Source of the DNA: an uncultured Chromatiaceae bacterium
GTDB taxonomy: Bacteria > Pseudomonadota > Gammaproteobacteria > Enterobacterales > Alteromonadaceae
Length of the DNA: 14,076 nt
Reading direction: 5' to 3'
NCBI GenBank assembly: GCA_946482615.1
Contig: CAMLSF010000101.1
Span: 1-14,076 of the forward strand
In this document: in pieces, positions 7,805 to 14,076 of the stretch
How the letters are laid out: each line of letters starts with the position of its first letter
Position numbering within the stretch: the first letter of the stretch is position 1
Made by a program: the position numbers and the translations under genes
Notes under the pieces: generated by a model
What the model was told of the DNA's origin: nothing
What the model saw: only the letters and a program-made list of their open reading frames with translations
The model's database searches: none

Positions 7805-9021
7805 TGCTGATGTCGTTAAGTTTTGCAGCAGCCATAATGCTGGTGCTTATTCTGGTGTTGTTGCTGTTTTTCCGTCGCAGAGGCGAAGAGGTGCTGTTGG
7901 ATCCGGTACTGCAGTTTGAAGACAAATTAAAGCTGCTGTCCCAGGCGCGGGATCATGGTGAATTAGCTGAGCAGGATTTTGTGCTGGCAGCCACTGAGTT
8001 AAAAGCTCAGTACCTGCAGTCGCAGCAACATCAGCAGGCGACGGCAAGCTCTGCTACAGGCTGGGTACTGGTTACCACTGCTGTTATTCTGGTAGGTACG
8101 CTGGGGCTTTATGCCTGGACAGGGCATTTTACCGCATTGCAGAACTGGCAAACTGCGCAGCAGCAGTTACCTGCTTATGGCGAACGCGCGCTGTTAAATC
8201 AGGGCGAACCGCTGACAGAACAGGAAATTGAACTCTTTGCGCTGGCGCTTCGCACCAAAATCAGCAAGGAAGGTGACGATGCCGTGGCCTGGTTTGTTAT
8301 TGGCCGCATCTGGTTATCCAAAGGCATGCTGGATGATGCCATTGAAGCCTTTGAAAAAGCATTGGCCCTGACGCCAAACCGGGTCAATGTGCTGATCAGC
8401 TACAGTCAGGCTTTGTTGGTGGGTGGGGGCGAAGAGAATCTTGCCAAAGCCGCCCTGAGTTTAGCCAAAGTGCTGCAACAGGAGCCGGAGAACACCGATG
8501 CGCTTTCTATGCTGGCTATGGTGGCTGAAGAGCGGGGCGACAAAGAGCAAGCTCAGCAGGCCTGGCAGTTGTTATTGCCGAAGCTGGATAAAGCCGATCC
8601 GCGTTATGCGCTGGTGCAACAAAAACTGGGCCTGACGCCAGCGCCGGAGCAAGCTACAGAGCGAGATCCTGCTGCAATGTCTGGCCGTCAGGTGTCTGTG
8701 CAGCTGACTATCAGCCCGGAACTGGCGGAGCACTACAAAGCAGGCACTTTATTTGTGTTTGCCAAAGCTGTGGATGGACCGCCTTTGCCTATGGCAGTGC
8801 AAAAGCTGGCAGTGTTTAGTGGCACTCAGACTATTGAGCTCAGTGAAGCTCAGGCGATGCAGCCTGGCTGGACTTTAGCTAATGCGGATCGTATTCAGAT
8901 CAGTGCCCGTTTGTCTTTGTCAGGGCAGGTGCTGAATGATGAAAATGGCCCTCAGGTGCAGTCTGATACATTGAGTTTTACCGAACCGAAACTCAATCTG
9001 AGTCTGAGTTTGCAGCCTTAA
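7804..9021 (+). CDS. ccmI: Apocytochrome c chaperone CcmI (TPR protein)
   Basis: CcmI (CycH) holds the C-terminus of apocytochrome c and presents it to the CcmFGH ligation complex. The protein has 405 residues. Two membrane helices lie at about 5-24 and 86-106, with a cytoplasmic loop between them carrying the family segment DPVLQFEDKLKLL...ELAEQDF. Three TPR-like helix pairs cover about 160-262 (for example AWFVIGRIWLSKGMLDDAIE). A C-terminal beta-rich periplasmic domain at about 295-405 starts RQVSVQLTISPEL and is typical of CcmI from gammaproteobacteria. GGAG at 7792-7795 lies eight bases before the ATG at 7804; a second in-frame ATG at 7810 is a less likely start. Last gene of the operon. 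Confidence 0.93.
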   Translation: MLMSLSFAAAIMLVLILVLLLFFRRRGEEVLLDPVLQFEDKLKLLSQARDHGELAEQDFVLAATELKAQYLQSQQHQQATASSATGWVLVTTAVILVGTLGLYAWTGHFTALQNWQTAQQQLPAYGERALLNQGEPLTEQEIELFALALRTKISKEGDDAVAWFVIGRIWLSKGMLDDAIEAFEKALALTPNRVNVLISYSQALLVGGGEENLAKAALSLAKVLQQEPENTDALSMLAMVAEERGDKEQAQQAWQLLLPKLDKADPRYALVQQKLGLTPAPEQATERDPAAMSGRQVSVQLTISPELAEHYKAGTLFVFAKAVDGPPLPMAVQKLAVFSGTQTIELSEAQAMQPGWTLANADRIQISARLSLSGQVLNDENGPQVQSDTLSFTEPKLNLSLSLQP

Positions 9022-9070
9022 CCCGCGCTCAAACAGTGCAGATAAAAACTGCAGAAGTGGCGATTAAATA

Positions 9071-9099
9071 AGCAAAAGGTCAGGCTCTGGCCTTTTGCT
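9071..9099 (+). terminator. Probable transcription terminator after ccmI
   Basis: A 13-pair stem with a three-base loop: AGCAAAAGGTCAG at 9071-9083 pairs with CTGGCCTTTTGCT at 9087-9099, with one G-U pair. It lies 50 bases after the ccmI stop. The only T run (TTTT) is inside the right arm and no T tract follows, so it is not a textbook terminator. Its core (AAGG..CAG / CTGGCCTT) is the same as in the two stronger terminators of this window. Confidence 0.5.
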
Positions 9100-9122
9100 G
9101 TCGCCTTCTGTCCCTTTGCCTC

Positions 9123-9151
9123 TTTTCATTTGATGCCCAATAGGCTATAAC
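9123..9151 (+). promoter_or_regulatory. Candidate sigma-70 promoter of the peptide transporter gene
   Basis: TTTTCA (9123-9128, four of six) and TATAAC (9146-9151, five of six) are separated by the ideal 17 bases. Transcription would start near 9158, giving a leader of about 107 bases before the ATG at 9265. I see no clear operator or riboswitch fold in that leader. Confidence 0.4.
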
Positions 9152-9264
9152 ACGGCAACTTTGACAAGTCTGTCCGGTGTTTGGGCCTGCAATTTGCGGT
9201 CTGCATCTGCCAGTCAGTTAGCATCAACCATAATTAAAATAAACCCACAATCTAGGATCACGTT

Positions 9265-10683
9265 ATGAATCAACCGCCAGCTTCGGGGACTCTGTTTGGT
9301 CATCCGAAAGGACTCTTCCTGCTTTTTTCCACGGAAATGTGGGAGCGTTTTTCCTACTACGGTATGCGCGCTTTACTTATCCTGACTTTAGTTGCGGCCA
9401 CTGAATCCACTAACCCTGGTTTTGGCATGAGTAACGGCGATGCCCTGTTGCTGTACGGCTACTACACAGGTCTGGTGTATGCCGCCACTTTATTCGGTGG
9501 TTTGATTGCAGATAACCTGCTGGGCCAGCGTAAATCTATTATCCTGGGTGGCACCTTAATGGCCATTGGTCAGTTTACCTTGTTCGCTGCCACGCCTCAT
9601 AGCATGTCGCTGTTTTACGTCGGTTTAGGTTTCATTATTGCCGGTAACGGTTTATTTAAGCCGAATATTTCCGCCATAGTGGGTGACTTGTATCCTCAAG
9701 GGGATGCGCGTCGTGACGGTGGTTTCACTATTTTCTACATGGGGATTAACTTAGGTGCCTTTATTGCGCCTCTGGTGACATCTTCTTTAGGCGAAAGTGA
9801 TTCTTTTGGCTGGCGTTATGGTTATTTAGCTGCTGGTATTGGTATGACCTTATCTGTGGTGATTCAGTTATTGTTTGCGCAAAAGTACTTAGGTGATTTA
9901 GGTAAAATTCCTGGTCGTATTTCATCGCGCAGCGCGTCCGGTACGCCAACACCTTTAACCAAAGTTGAATTTGACCGCCTGCGCGTGGTGTTATTCCTGT
10001 TTATCTTCGTGACTATGTTCTGGCTGGCCTTTGAACAAGCTGGTGGTTTAATGAGCTTGTTTGCTTCTGAACACACAGACCGTATGGTAGGTACTTTTGA
10101 AGTTCCAGCCGGTTGGTTCCAGTCGTTAAACCCGCTGTTTATTCTGACTTTTGCTCCGCTGTTTGCCTGGTTATGGGTCAAGCTGAATGCTATGAACAAA
10201 CAACCCGATGCCCCTGTCAAAATCTTATTTGGTATGTTGTTAACCTCTATCGGTTTCCTGTTCCTGATCGTGGGTGTATTTGAAATGCAGGTGAACCCTT
10301 CTGCCAAATCCAGCATGATGTGGTTAACCTTAGCTTTCTTATTCCATACTTTAGGTGAGCTTTGTATTTCTCCTGTAGGTTTGTCATTAATGACTAAACT
10401 GGCTCCGGTTAAACTTGCCTCCCTGATCATGGGTGTTTGGTTCCTGATGCCTGCTGTTGCACATTATCTGGCAGGTTTTGTTGGTGCTTATTCTGATACC
10501 GCAGGTGATAACCCTGCAGTGGTTGAATTTGCCGCATCCTTTGGTGTACAGGCCGCCCACGCTGGTTTACTGGTAGTATTTGGTGGTATAGCTGTAGCAC
10601 TGGTGGTATTTGCTGTGGTGCTTTGGATGTTATCCGGTACTTTAGTGCGTTGGATGCACGGTGCTGAGCGTATGCAAAGCTAA
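9265..10683 (+). CDS. POT/PTR2-family proton-coupled di/tripeptide transporter
   Basis: Inner-membrane secondary transporter of 472 residues that brings in di- and tripeptides with protons. The family N-terminal motif E24xxE27R28F-SYYG is complete (TEMWERFSYYG), as needed for proton coupling. The PTR2 signature segment FYMGINLGAFIAPL is at about 157-170. The conserved lysine of helix 4 is K132 in FKPNIS, and the conserved helix 10 glutamate is E365 in GELCISPVGL. Hydrophobic segments fill the length; at 472 residues it is somewhat shorter than the roughly 500 residues of many bacterial POTs. AGGA at 9254-9257 lies seven bases before the ATG. It is a single-gene unit, with its own candidate promoter upstream and a strong terminator downstream. 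The exact substrate range cannot be read from sequence, so no dtp symbol is given. Confidence 0.92.
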   Translation: MNQPPASGTLFGHPKGLFLLFSTEMWERFSYYGMRALLILTLVAATESTNPGFGMSNGDALLLYGYYTGLVYAATLFGGLIADNLLGQRKSIILGGTLMAIGQFTLFAATPHSMSLFYVGLGFIIAGNGLFKPNISAIVGDLYPQGDARRDGGFTIFYMGINLGAFIAPLVTSSLGESDSFGWRYGYLAAGIGMTLSVVIQLLFAQKYLGDLGKIPGRISSRSASGTPTPLTKVEFDRLRVVLFLFIFVTMFWLAFEQAGGLMSLFASEHTDRMVGTFEVPAGWFQSLNPLFILTFAPLFAWLWVKLNAMNKQPDAPVKILFGMLLTSIGFLFLIVGVFEMQVNPSAKSSMMWLTLAFLFHTLGELCISPVGLSLMTKLAPVKLASLIMGVWFLMPAVAHYLAGFVGAYSDTAGDNPAVVEFAASFGVQAAHAGLLVVFGGIAVALVVFAVVLWMLSGTLVRWMHGAERMQS

Positions 10684-10700
10684 GCGATACAAGTATTGAT

Positions 10701-10735
10701 AAAGGCCAGATGGAGCAGTCCTCTGGCCTTTTTTA
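10701..10735 (+). terminator. Rho-independent terminator of the peptide transporter gene
   Basis: AAAGGCCAGA (10701-10710) pairs perfectly with TCTGGCCTTT (10722-10731), with a further GGA/TCC pairing inside the loop, followed by a T-rich tail (six T in all, 10729-10734). It begins 17 bases after the transporter stop. The ribosome binding site of the next gene starts at 10738, only a few bases past the T run. Confidence 0.85.
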
Positions 10736-10737
10736 TT

Positions 10738-10741
10738 GGAG
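10738..10741 (+). promoter_or_regulatory. Shine-Dalgarno site that sets the kelch gene start at ATG 10748
   Basis: GGAG lies six bases before the ATG at 10748. An in-frame TTG at 10736 would add four residues (MELT) but overlaps this site and has no site of its own, so 10748 is preferred. The site is immediately behind the transporter's terminator, so an RNA starting after the terminator would have almost no leader. Confidence 0.6.
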
Positions 10742-10747
10742 CTCACT

Positions 10748-11734
10748 ATGAAATTTATTTGTGTTTTGTGCTGTTTTTTCAGTTTCCAGCTATTGGCCGT
10801 CGTCATGAATTGGCAAAGACAAGCCGATATGCTGCTGCCTGTGCAGGAAATTTATCCTGCGGTCTTTCAGGGCGAAATTTATGTGGCGGGTGGTTTAAGT
10901 TCCGAATTACCAAAACAACAAGGCCAGATGACAGCGCAGGTGCAGATCTACAATCCAAAGTCTGATCAGTGGCGTTATGGACCTGCTTTACCTGAAAGTC
11001 GTCATCACGGCCAATTGGTAGCTGTGAATGATCAGCTGTTTTTATTCGGTGGTTTTGTTCAGGTTCATGGCGGGCAATGGAGCGCCAGTGCGGATGTATT
11101 GCAATTAAACCTCAAACAACAGCGTTGGTTAAAAGTGGCTGTTTTGCCCCAGCCCTTAAGTGAAACGGTCAGCTTTGTGCTGGATGACAAAGTTCATCTG
11201 GTATCAGGGCGCTCTCCTGCAACAGAGTCAAATGCACAATGGCAGGACCAGACAGATACAGCTGTCCACTGGGTTTTTGATCCTGAGTCGTTAAAGACCT
11301 CAATCGCACCGGTATTACCTGAAGCCAAAAACAGCGCTGCCGGTCTGGTTCTGAACAACAGAGGATATCTGGTAGGTGGCAGGCAGGTAAAAGGCGGCAA
11401 TAAAGCCTCTGTGCATAGTTTTGATGCGAAGTCGCAACAATGGACAGAGCTCCCTGATATACCTCAGGCTCAGGCTGGTTTAGCCGCTGCAGCACTCCAT
11501 CAGCAGATCTGGGTCTTTGGTGGTGAGTTTTTCGGCCAGGGCGGCGGTGTTTTCTCTGAGGTCTGGTCTTACTCTCCGGCAGAGCAGCGTTGGCAGCAGC
11601 AAGGCGAAATGCCGGTACCACGCCATGGTTTAGGGGCTGTTGTGCTGAATGACGCTATTTATGTTATAGGTGGTGCTACAGCTGCAGGCTTAAACCAGAC
11701 CAGCGCTGTATTAGAAAAAGTATCTGTAAAATAA
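10748..11734 (+). CDS. Exported kelch-repeat beta-propeller protein
   Basis: The protein has 328 residues from ATG 10748. A signal peptide (MKFICVLCCFFSFQLLA...) is followed by six kelch-type repeats. Each has a hydrophobic strand ending in the double glycine or a variant (IYVAGG, LFLFGG, VHLVSG, GYLVGG, IWVFGG, IYVIGG) and then an aromatic strand such as YNPKSDQWRYGPALP or FDAKSQQWTELPDIP. This predicts a complete six-bladed propeller in the periplasm or outside the cell. The third blade is degenerate (SG for GG, no WxxLP). The architecture resembles the N-acetylneuraminate mutarotase NanM and other bacterial kelch proteins, but no sialic acid genes are nearby and I see no residues that prove an enzyme activity. 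The function is unknown. It is probably transcribed by read-through from the transporter or from a promoter I could not identify. Confidence 0.82.
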   Translation: MKFICVLCCFFSFQLLAVVMNWQRQADMLLPVQEIYPAVFQGEIYVAGGLSSELPKQQGQMTAQVQIYNPKSDQWRYGPALPESRHHGQLVAVNDQLFLFGGFVQVHGGQWSASADVLQLNLKQQRWLKVAVLPQPLSETVSFVLDDKVHLVSGRSPATESNAQWQDQTDTAVHWVFDPESLKTSIAPVLPEAKNSAAGLVLNNRGYLVGGRQVKGGNKASVHSFDAKSQQWTELPDIPQAQAGLAAAALHQQIWVFGGEFFGQGGGVFSEVWSYSPAEQRWQQQGEMPVPRHGLGAVVLNDAIYVIGGATAAGLNQTSAVLEKVSVK

Positions 11735-11784
11735 AAATGATCCAGCCCCTTTTTTCTTAACTATTTTTAATGCAGCGCAGAGCT

Positions 11785-11813
11785 GAAGTTACTGTTAAAT
11801 AGTAGCTTTTTTT
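11785..11813 (+). terminator. Possible weak terminator after the kelch gene
   Basis: AAGTTACT (11786-11793) pairs with AGTAGCTT (11801-11808) with one G-U pair around a seven-base loop, followed by a run of T to 11813. It lies 50 bases after the kelch stop and 57 before the next gene. The stem is AT-rich, so termination may be partial; it could also act as an attenuator in the leader of the hydrolase gene. Confidence 0.4.
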
Positions 11814-11869
11814 AGAGGGAGCACAATCCCACGGAAACTGATGTCTCAAAATAGTGAAGGGAGAGGACG

Positions 11870-12934
11870 ATGAAATATTCAATCTGTATTCTGTTTGGTT
11901 TGATACTGGCATGGCTTGGATCCAGTTTTCATTCCGCCCATGCTTGTACCCGCTTAGTTTATCTTGGCCCGCAAGATACTGTATTAACAGGCCGGAGTAT
12001 GGATTTTTCCATAGATATTCCTGCCAATTTATGGGTCTTTCCCCGGGGTATGCAACGTAGTGGGCAAGTTGGGCCGAATTCGATCTCGTGGCGCTCCAGG
12101 TATGGCAGTGTTGTCGCCAGTTCCTGGGACATCGCAACTCCTGATGGAATGAATGAAAAAGGGCTGGTCGCAAATCTGCTGTGGTTAGTTGCGTCTGAAT
12201 ATCCAAAATTTGATTACTATGGCAATCGTCCTGGTCTGACTATCGCGGCCTGGGCTCAGTATGCCCTTGATAACTTTGCAACAGTGCAGCAAGCCGTCAC
12301 TTTTTTCCGGCAGGATAATTTTGCTATCGTGTCTGACTTTATCCCCGGCACTGATAAATTCACTACTGTTCACCTGTCCTTATCTGATGCCACAGGGGAC
12401 AGTGCGATTTTTGAATACATAGGTGGAAAACTCAATATTCATCATAATAAGAAGTATCAGGTGATGACCAATGATCCGCCATATGAGCAGCAAATCGCGA
12501 TAAAAAGTTATTGGGATACGGTATCAGGGCAAGCGTTTTTGCCAGGGACAGCACGGGCATCAGACCGTCTGGTCAGAGCCTGGTATTACCTGAATATGAT
12601 CCCACAAACCAGTGATGCGAAAATTGCGGTCGCAAGCGTGTTCAGCATAGTACGGAATGTATCAGTGCCTTATGGCATTGGGACCGCCGATCAGCCTCAT
12701 TTATCCAATACCAGATGGCGGGTAGTGGCTGACCAGCGTAATCTGATTTACTACTTCGAAAATGTGCTTTCACCTAATGTGGTTTGGGTGGATTTCAGGA
12801 AAATTGATTTTAGGGAGAATGCTGAGGTTAAAAAGCTGGATCTGGATGCAGACCAAATTTATGCAGGGGAAAGCAGTGCTTCTTTTGTCAACGCCAAACC
12901 TTTTGAATTTAAAGGGTTAGATCCGGCAGATTAA
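11870..12934 (+). CDS. Exported choloylglycine hydrolase / penicillin V acylase-like Ntn hydrolase
   Basis: A 354-residue protein of the linear amide C-N hydrolase family (CBAH). The signal peptide ends in HSAHA and the next residue is C26 (ACTRLVYLG), so cleavage after A25 would expose the cysteine nucleophile as the new N-terminus, as this class needs. Other family catalytic positions are present: R42 and D45 in GRSMDF, N95 in DGMNEKGL, N201 in MTNDPPYEQQ, and R233 in LPGTARASDR. Family members cleave amide bonds in bile salts, penicillin V or N-acyl homoserine lactones. Gram-negative, exported versions from environmental bacteria are often better with penicillin V or acyl homoserine lactones than with bile salts; which applies here cannot be decided by eye. 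A strong purine-rich site AGGGAG (11858-11863) precedes the ATG. It converges on mlaA across a shared terminator. Confidence 0.88.
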   Translation: MKYSICILFGLILAWLGSSFHSAHACTRLVYLGPQDTVLTGRSMDFSIDIPANLWVFPRGMQRSGQVGPNSISWRSRYGSVVASSWDIATPDGMNEKGLVANLLWLVASEYPKFDYYGNRPGLTIAAWAQYALDNFATVQQAVTFFRQDNFAIVSDFIPGTDKFTTVHLSLSDATGDSAIFEYIGGKLNIHHNKKYQVMTNDPPYEQQIAIKSYWDTVSGQAFLPGTARASDRLVRAWYYLNMIPQTSDAKIAVASVFSIVRNVSVPYGIGTADQPHLSNTRWRVVADQRNLIYYFENVLSPNVVWVDFRKIDFRENAEVKKLDLDADQIYAGESSASFVNAKPFEFKGLDPAD

Positions 12935-12959
12935 AACCGCAGCTCAGATCCGGACCATA

Positions 12960-12987
12960 AATAAGGCCAGCTGTTGCTGGCCTTATT
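12960..12987. terminator. Bidirectional terminator between the hydrolase gene and mlaA
   Basis: AATAAGGCCAGC (12960-12971) and GCTGGCCTTATT (12976-12987) form a perfect 12-pair stem with a TGTT loop. It lies 25 bases after the hydrolase stop and 15 bases beyond the mlaA stop, so it can serve both converging genes. The tails are AT-rich but lack a long T tract on the plus strand. Confidence 0.8.
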
Positions 12988-13002
12988 GAACGTCCGGGAG
13001 CG

Positions 13003-13764
13003 TTATGGCAGATATTCGTCCAAATACTCTTCGTCTTCTTCTTTTTGTGGCGGATTGCCATCGTAAATCCTGAACTCAACTCGCTGGAAATAAGCTTCCT
13101 TAATAAAGGCATAAGGATCAACAGACTCGTTTAGCAATTGCTCCATAGACATCATCTGCTCCCGTCCATCCAGCGCTGAGACGGTAAAACGAGTGATGGT
13201 CAGATTCGAATTTAATAAACCCAGAGGGAAATAAAGGCCATCGACAACCCCTGCAACCAGGCCCCTTGTCGTGGTTGGGCCCATGGCCGGAACCATCAGG
13301 TAACCTCCATCACCAACACCCCATACAGCGAGCGTCTGATTAAAATCTTCATCTTGTGCCTTGAGATCAATACGGGTTGCGACATCAAACAAACCAAATA
13401 AACCCAGTGTGCTGTTCAGCACAAAACGTCCAAGACTAATAGCTGCGCTCTTGGGCTTCGCTTGTAGCAAGGCATTGACGAAACTGGCTGGCTCATTGAG
13501 GTTATTCACTACATTTGCTATGCCGGTACGGGCAGGTTTGGGTACTACAGTCATATAACCTACAGTGGCAGGACGCAGTATATAGGCATCCAGTACATCG
13601 TAGTTAAAATCCCAGATATCCCGGTTTATGGACTCTATGGGATCCCGGGGATCCTGATAAGTAGTTTGAGCTTGTTGTTCATCTGCTGTTTTTTTGCTGG
13701 CGCAGCCAGTTGCCGCCAACAATAACAGGCACGACACTAAAACAGGCTTCATGCGTAAGACCAT
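13003..13764 (-). CDS. mlaA: Outer-membrane lipoprotein MlaA (VacJ)
   Basis: Outer-membrane component of the Mla pathway, which removes misplaced phospholipids from the outer leaflet and hands them to MlaC in the periplasm. From the ATG at 13764 the protein has 253 residues. The lipoprotein signal ends LLLAATGC with the lipidated cysteine at residue 21, followed by Ala, which fits sorting to the outer membrane. The MlaA core follows: DPRDPIESINRDIWDFNYDVLD, RPATVGYMTVVPKPARTG, NVVNNLNEPASFVNALLQ, a glycine-rich GVGDGGYLMVPAMGP segment, and SVDPYAFIKEAYFQR. The tail is strongly acidic (KEEDEEYLDEYLP). ATG codons at 13794 and 13752 are alternatives. The 13794 one would sit at the predicted transcription start and give an unusually long n-region. 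The mlaBCDEF genes are not in the window. Confidence 0.93.
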   Translation of the reverse strand: MVLRMKPVLVSCLLLLAATGCASKKTADEQQAQTTYQDPRDPIESINRDIWDFNYDVLDAYILRPATVGYMTVVPKPARTGIANVVNNLNEPASFVNALLQAKPKSAAISLGRFVLNSTLGLFGLFDVATRIDLKAQDEDFNQTLAVWGVGDGGYLMVPAMGPTTTRGLVAGVVDGLYFPLGLLNSNLTITRFTVSALDGREQMMSMEQLLNESVDPYAFIKEAYFQRVEFRIYDGNPPQKEEDEEYLDEYLP

Positions 13765-13801
13765 AAGTTTGCATCCGTTTGGGGGAAATAACATATTGAT
13801 T

Positions 13802-13807
13802 ATTATA
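13802..13807 (-). promoter_or_regulatory. Candidate -10 box of the mlaA promoter
   Basis: On the minus strand these bases read TATAAT, a perfect -10 match. Transcription would start near 13795, giving a 30-base leader to the ATG at 13764 and making the ATG at 13794 leaderless. The -35 region at the proper distance is poor, so an activator may be needed or the site may be weak. Confidence 0.45.
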
Positions 13808-13912
13808 CTGGTAAAGCATGACCTGGATCATCAGCTTTGCTGCATTGATTTGTGTGAAATAGTTGAAAAAAGTTGCACCAGGCCGGAAAAATAGTCGAAA
13901 AGGAATAAAAGT

Positions 13913-14076
13913 CTACTTTAGTACCTGTGGTAAGCCTGCTGCAAGTTGCTGCTGTTCAGCACTGAATATTTCTTTTTCAATACGCAGCCAGCTTTGGCAA
14001 TAGTCCCAGTCTGAGCTCAGTGGCAACCAGTTCATGCCATCGAGCATGCAATTTAAGTTGAACAGAAATGGGTGGG
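13913..14076 (-). CDS. C-terminal end of an unrecognised gene, 5' part outside the window
   Basis: On the minus strand an open frame enters from the right edge and ends at a TAG at 13915-13913, leaving 53 codons. The visible protein contains HPFLFNLNCMLDGMNWLPLS, then SDWDYCQSWLRIEKEIFSAE and ends GLPQVLK. The mixed aromatic and helical composition looks like a real protein C-terminus, and the other two frames on this strand are closed by stops. I do not recognise the family. It lies 149 bases upstream of the mlaA start in the same direction, with a candidate mlaA promoter in the gap, so the two may be independently transcribed. Confidence 0.55.
   Translation of the reverse strand, partial: HPFLFNLNCMLDGMNWLPLSSDWDYCQSWLRIEKEIFSAEQQQLAAGLPQVLK

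Noticed and set aside
9161..9166. Perfect TTGACA -35 box upstream of the peptide transporter
   Set aside because: No -10-like sequence lies 15-19 bases downstream; the pair at 9123-9151 is better.
9864..10430. 188-codon open frame antisense to the peptide transporter
   Set aside because: The sense frame is a complete POT transporter with all motifs; the antisense product has no recognisable motif, and no ribosome binding site was seen.
11169..11621. 150-codon open frame antisense to the kelch gene
   Set aside because: Shadow of the kelch frame, with Arg/His/Gln-rich random composition and no start signal.
11854..12060. 68-codon open frame overlapping the hydrolase start
   Set aside because: Its start lies ahead of the hydrolase ribosome binding site and it reads through the signal peptide region out of frame; the hydrolase frame has a clear signal peptide and catalytic residues.
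1..14076. Mobile element, CRISPR array, tRNA, toxin-antitoxin or defence system
   Set aside because: Looked for on both strands; no transposase, inverted terminal repeats, regularly spaced repeats, tRNA fold or small gene pair of this type was seen.

Overview
The window looks like a chromosomal segment of a Gram-negative gammaproteobacterium. The gene content and protein sequences resemble the Alteromonadales / Rheinheimera-Alishewanella type; this placement is an inference from protein style and could not be checked by search. There is no sign of mobile DNA: I found no transposase, integrase, tRNA, rRNA, CRISPR array or attachment site, and base and codon use look even throughout.

Layout from left to right. 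(1) Positions 1-1883, minus strand: most of a gene for a glutamine- and leucine-rich protein ending in a FliK-type (flagellar hook-length control) C-terminal domain. It runs off the left edge and starts with GTG. (2) A 171-base divergent gap with candidate promoters in both directions. (3) Positions 2055-9021, plus strand: a complete, tightly packed System I cytochrome c maturation operon, ccmABCDEFGHI, with most junctions overlapping or abutting. (4) Positions 9265-10683: a POT/PTR2-family proton-coupled peptide transporter with its own candidate promoter and a good terminator. (5) Positions 10748-11734: an exported six-bladed kelch-repeat protein whose ribosome binding site lies against the transporter's terminator. 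(6) Positions 11870-12934: an exported choloylglycine hydrolase / penicillin V acylase-like Ntn hydrolase. (7) A symmetrical terminator, then on the minus strand mlaA (13003-13764) for the outer-membrane lipoprotein of phospholipid retrograde transport. (8) At the right edge, minus strand, the last 53 codons of an unrecognised gene.

How the genes work together. CcmABCDE deliver heme: CcmC and CcmD load it onto the periplasmic chaperone CcmE, and the CcmAB ATPase releases holo-CcmE. CcmFGHI form the ligation side: CcmG and CcmH handle the reduced CXXCH cysteines, CcmI holds apocytochrome, and CcmF joins heme to it. All key heme-ligand histidines and redox cysteines I looked for are present, so the pathway appears intact. 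The downstream genes are separate transcription units for peptide uptake, periplasmic amide hydrolysis and envelope lipid asymmetry, with no obvious shared pathway.

Novelty: this is mostly ordinary core genome. I see no convincing undescribed system. The points worth a second look are the FliK-domain gene beside ccm, the kelch gene placed directly behind a terminator, the exported Ntn hydrolase, and the reuse of one terminator stem sequence at three gene ends.
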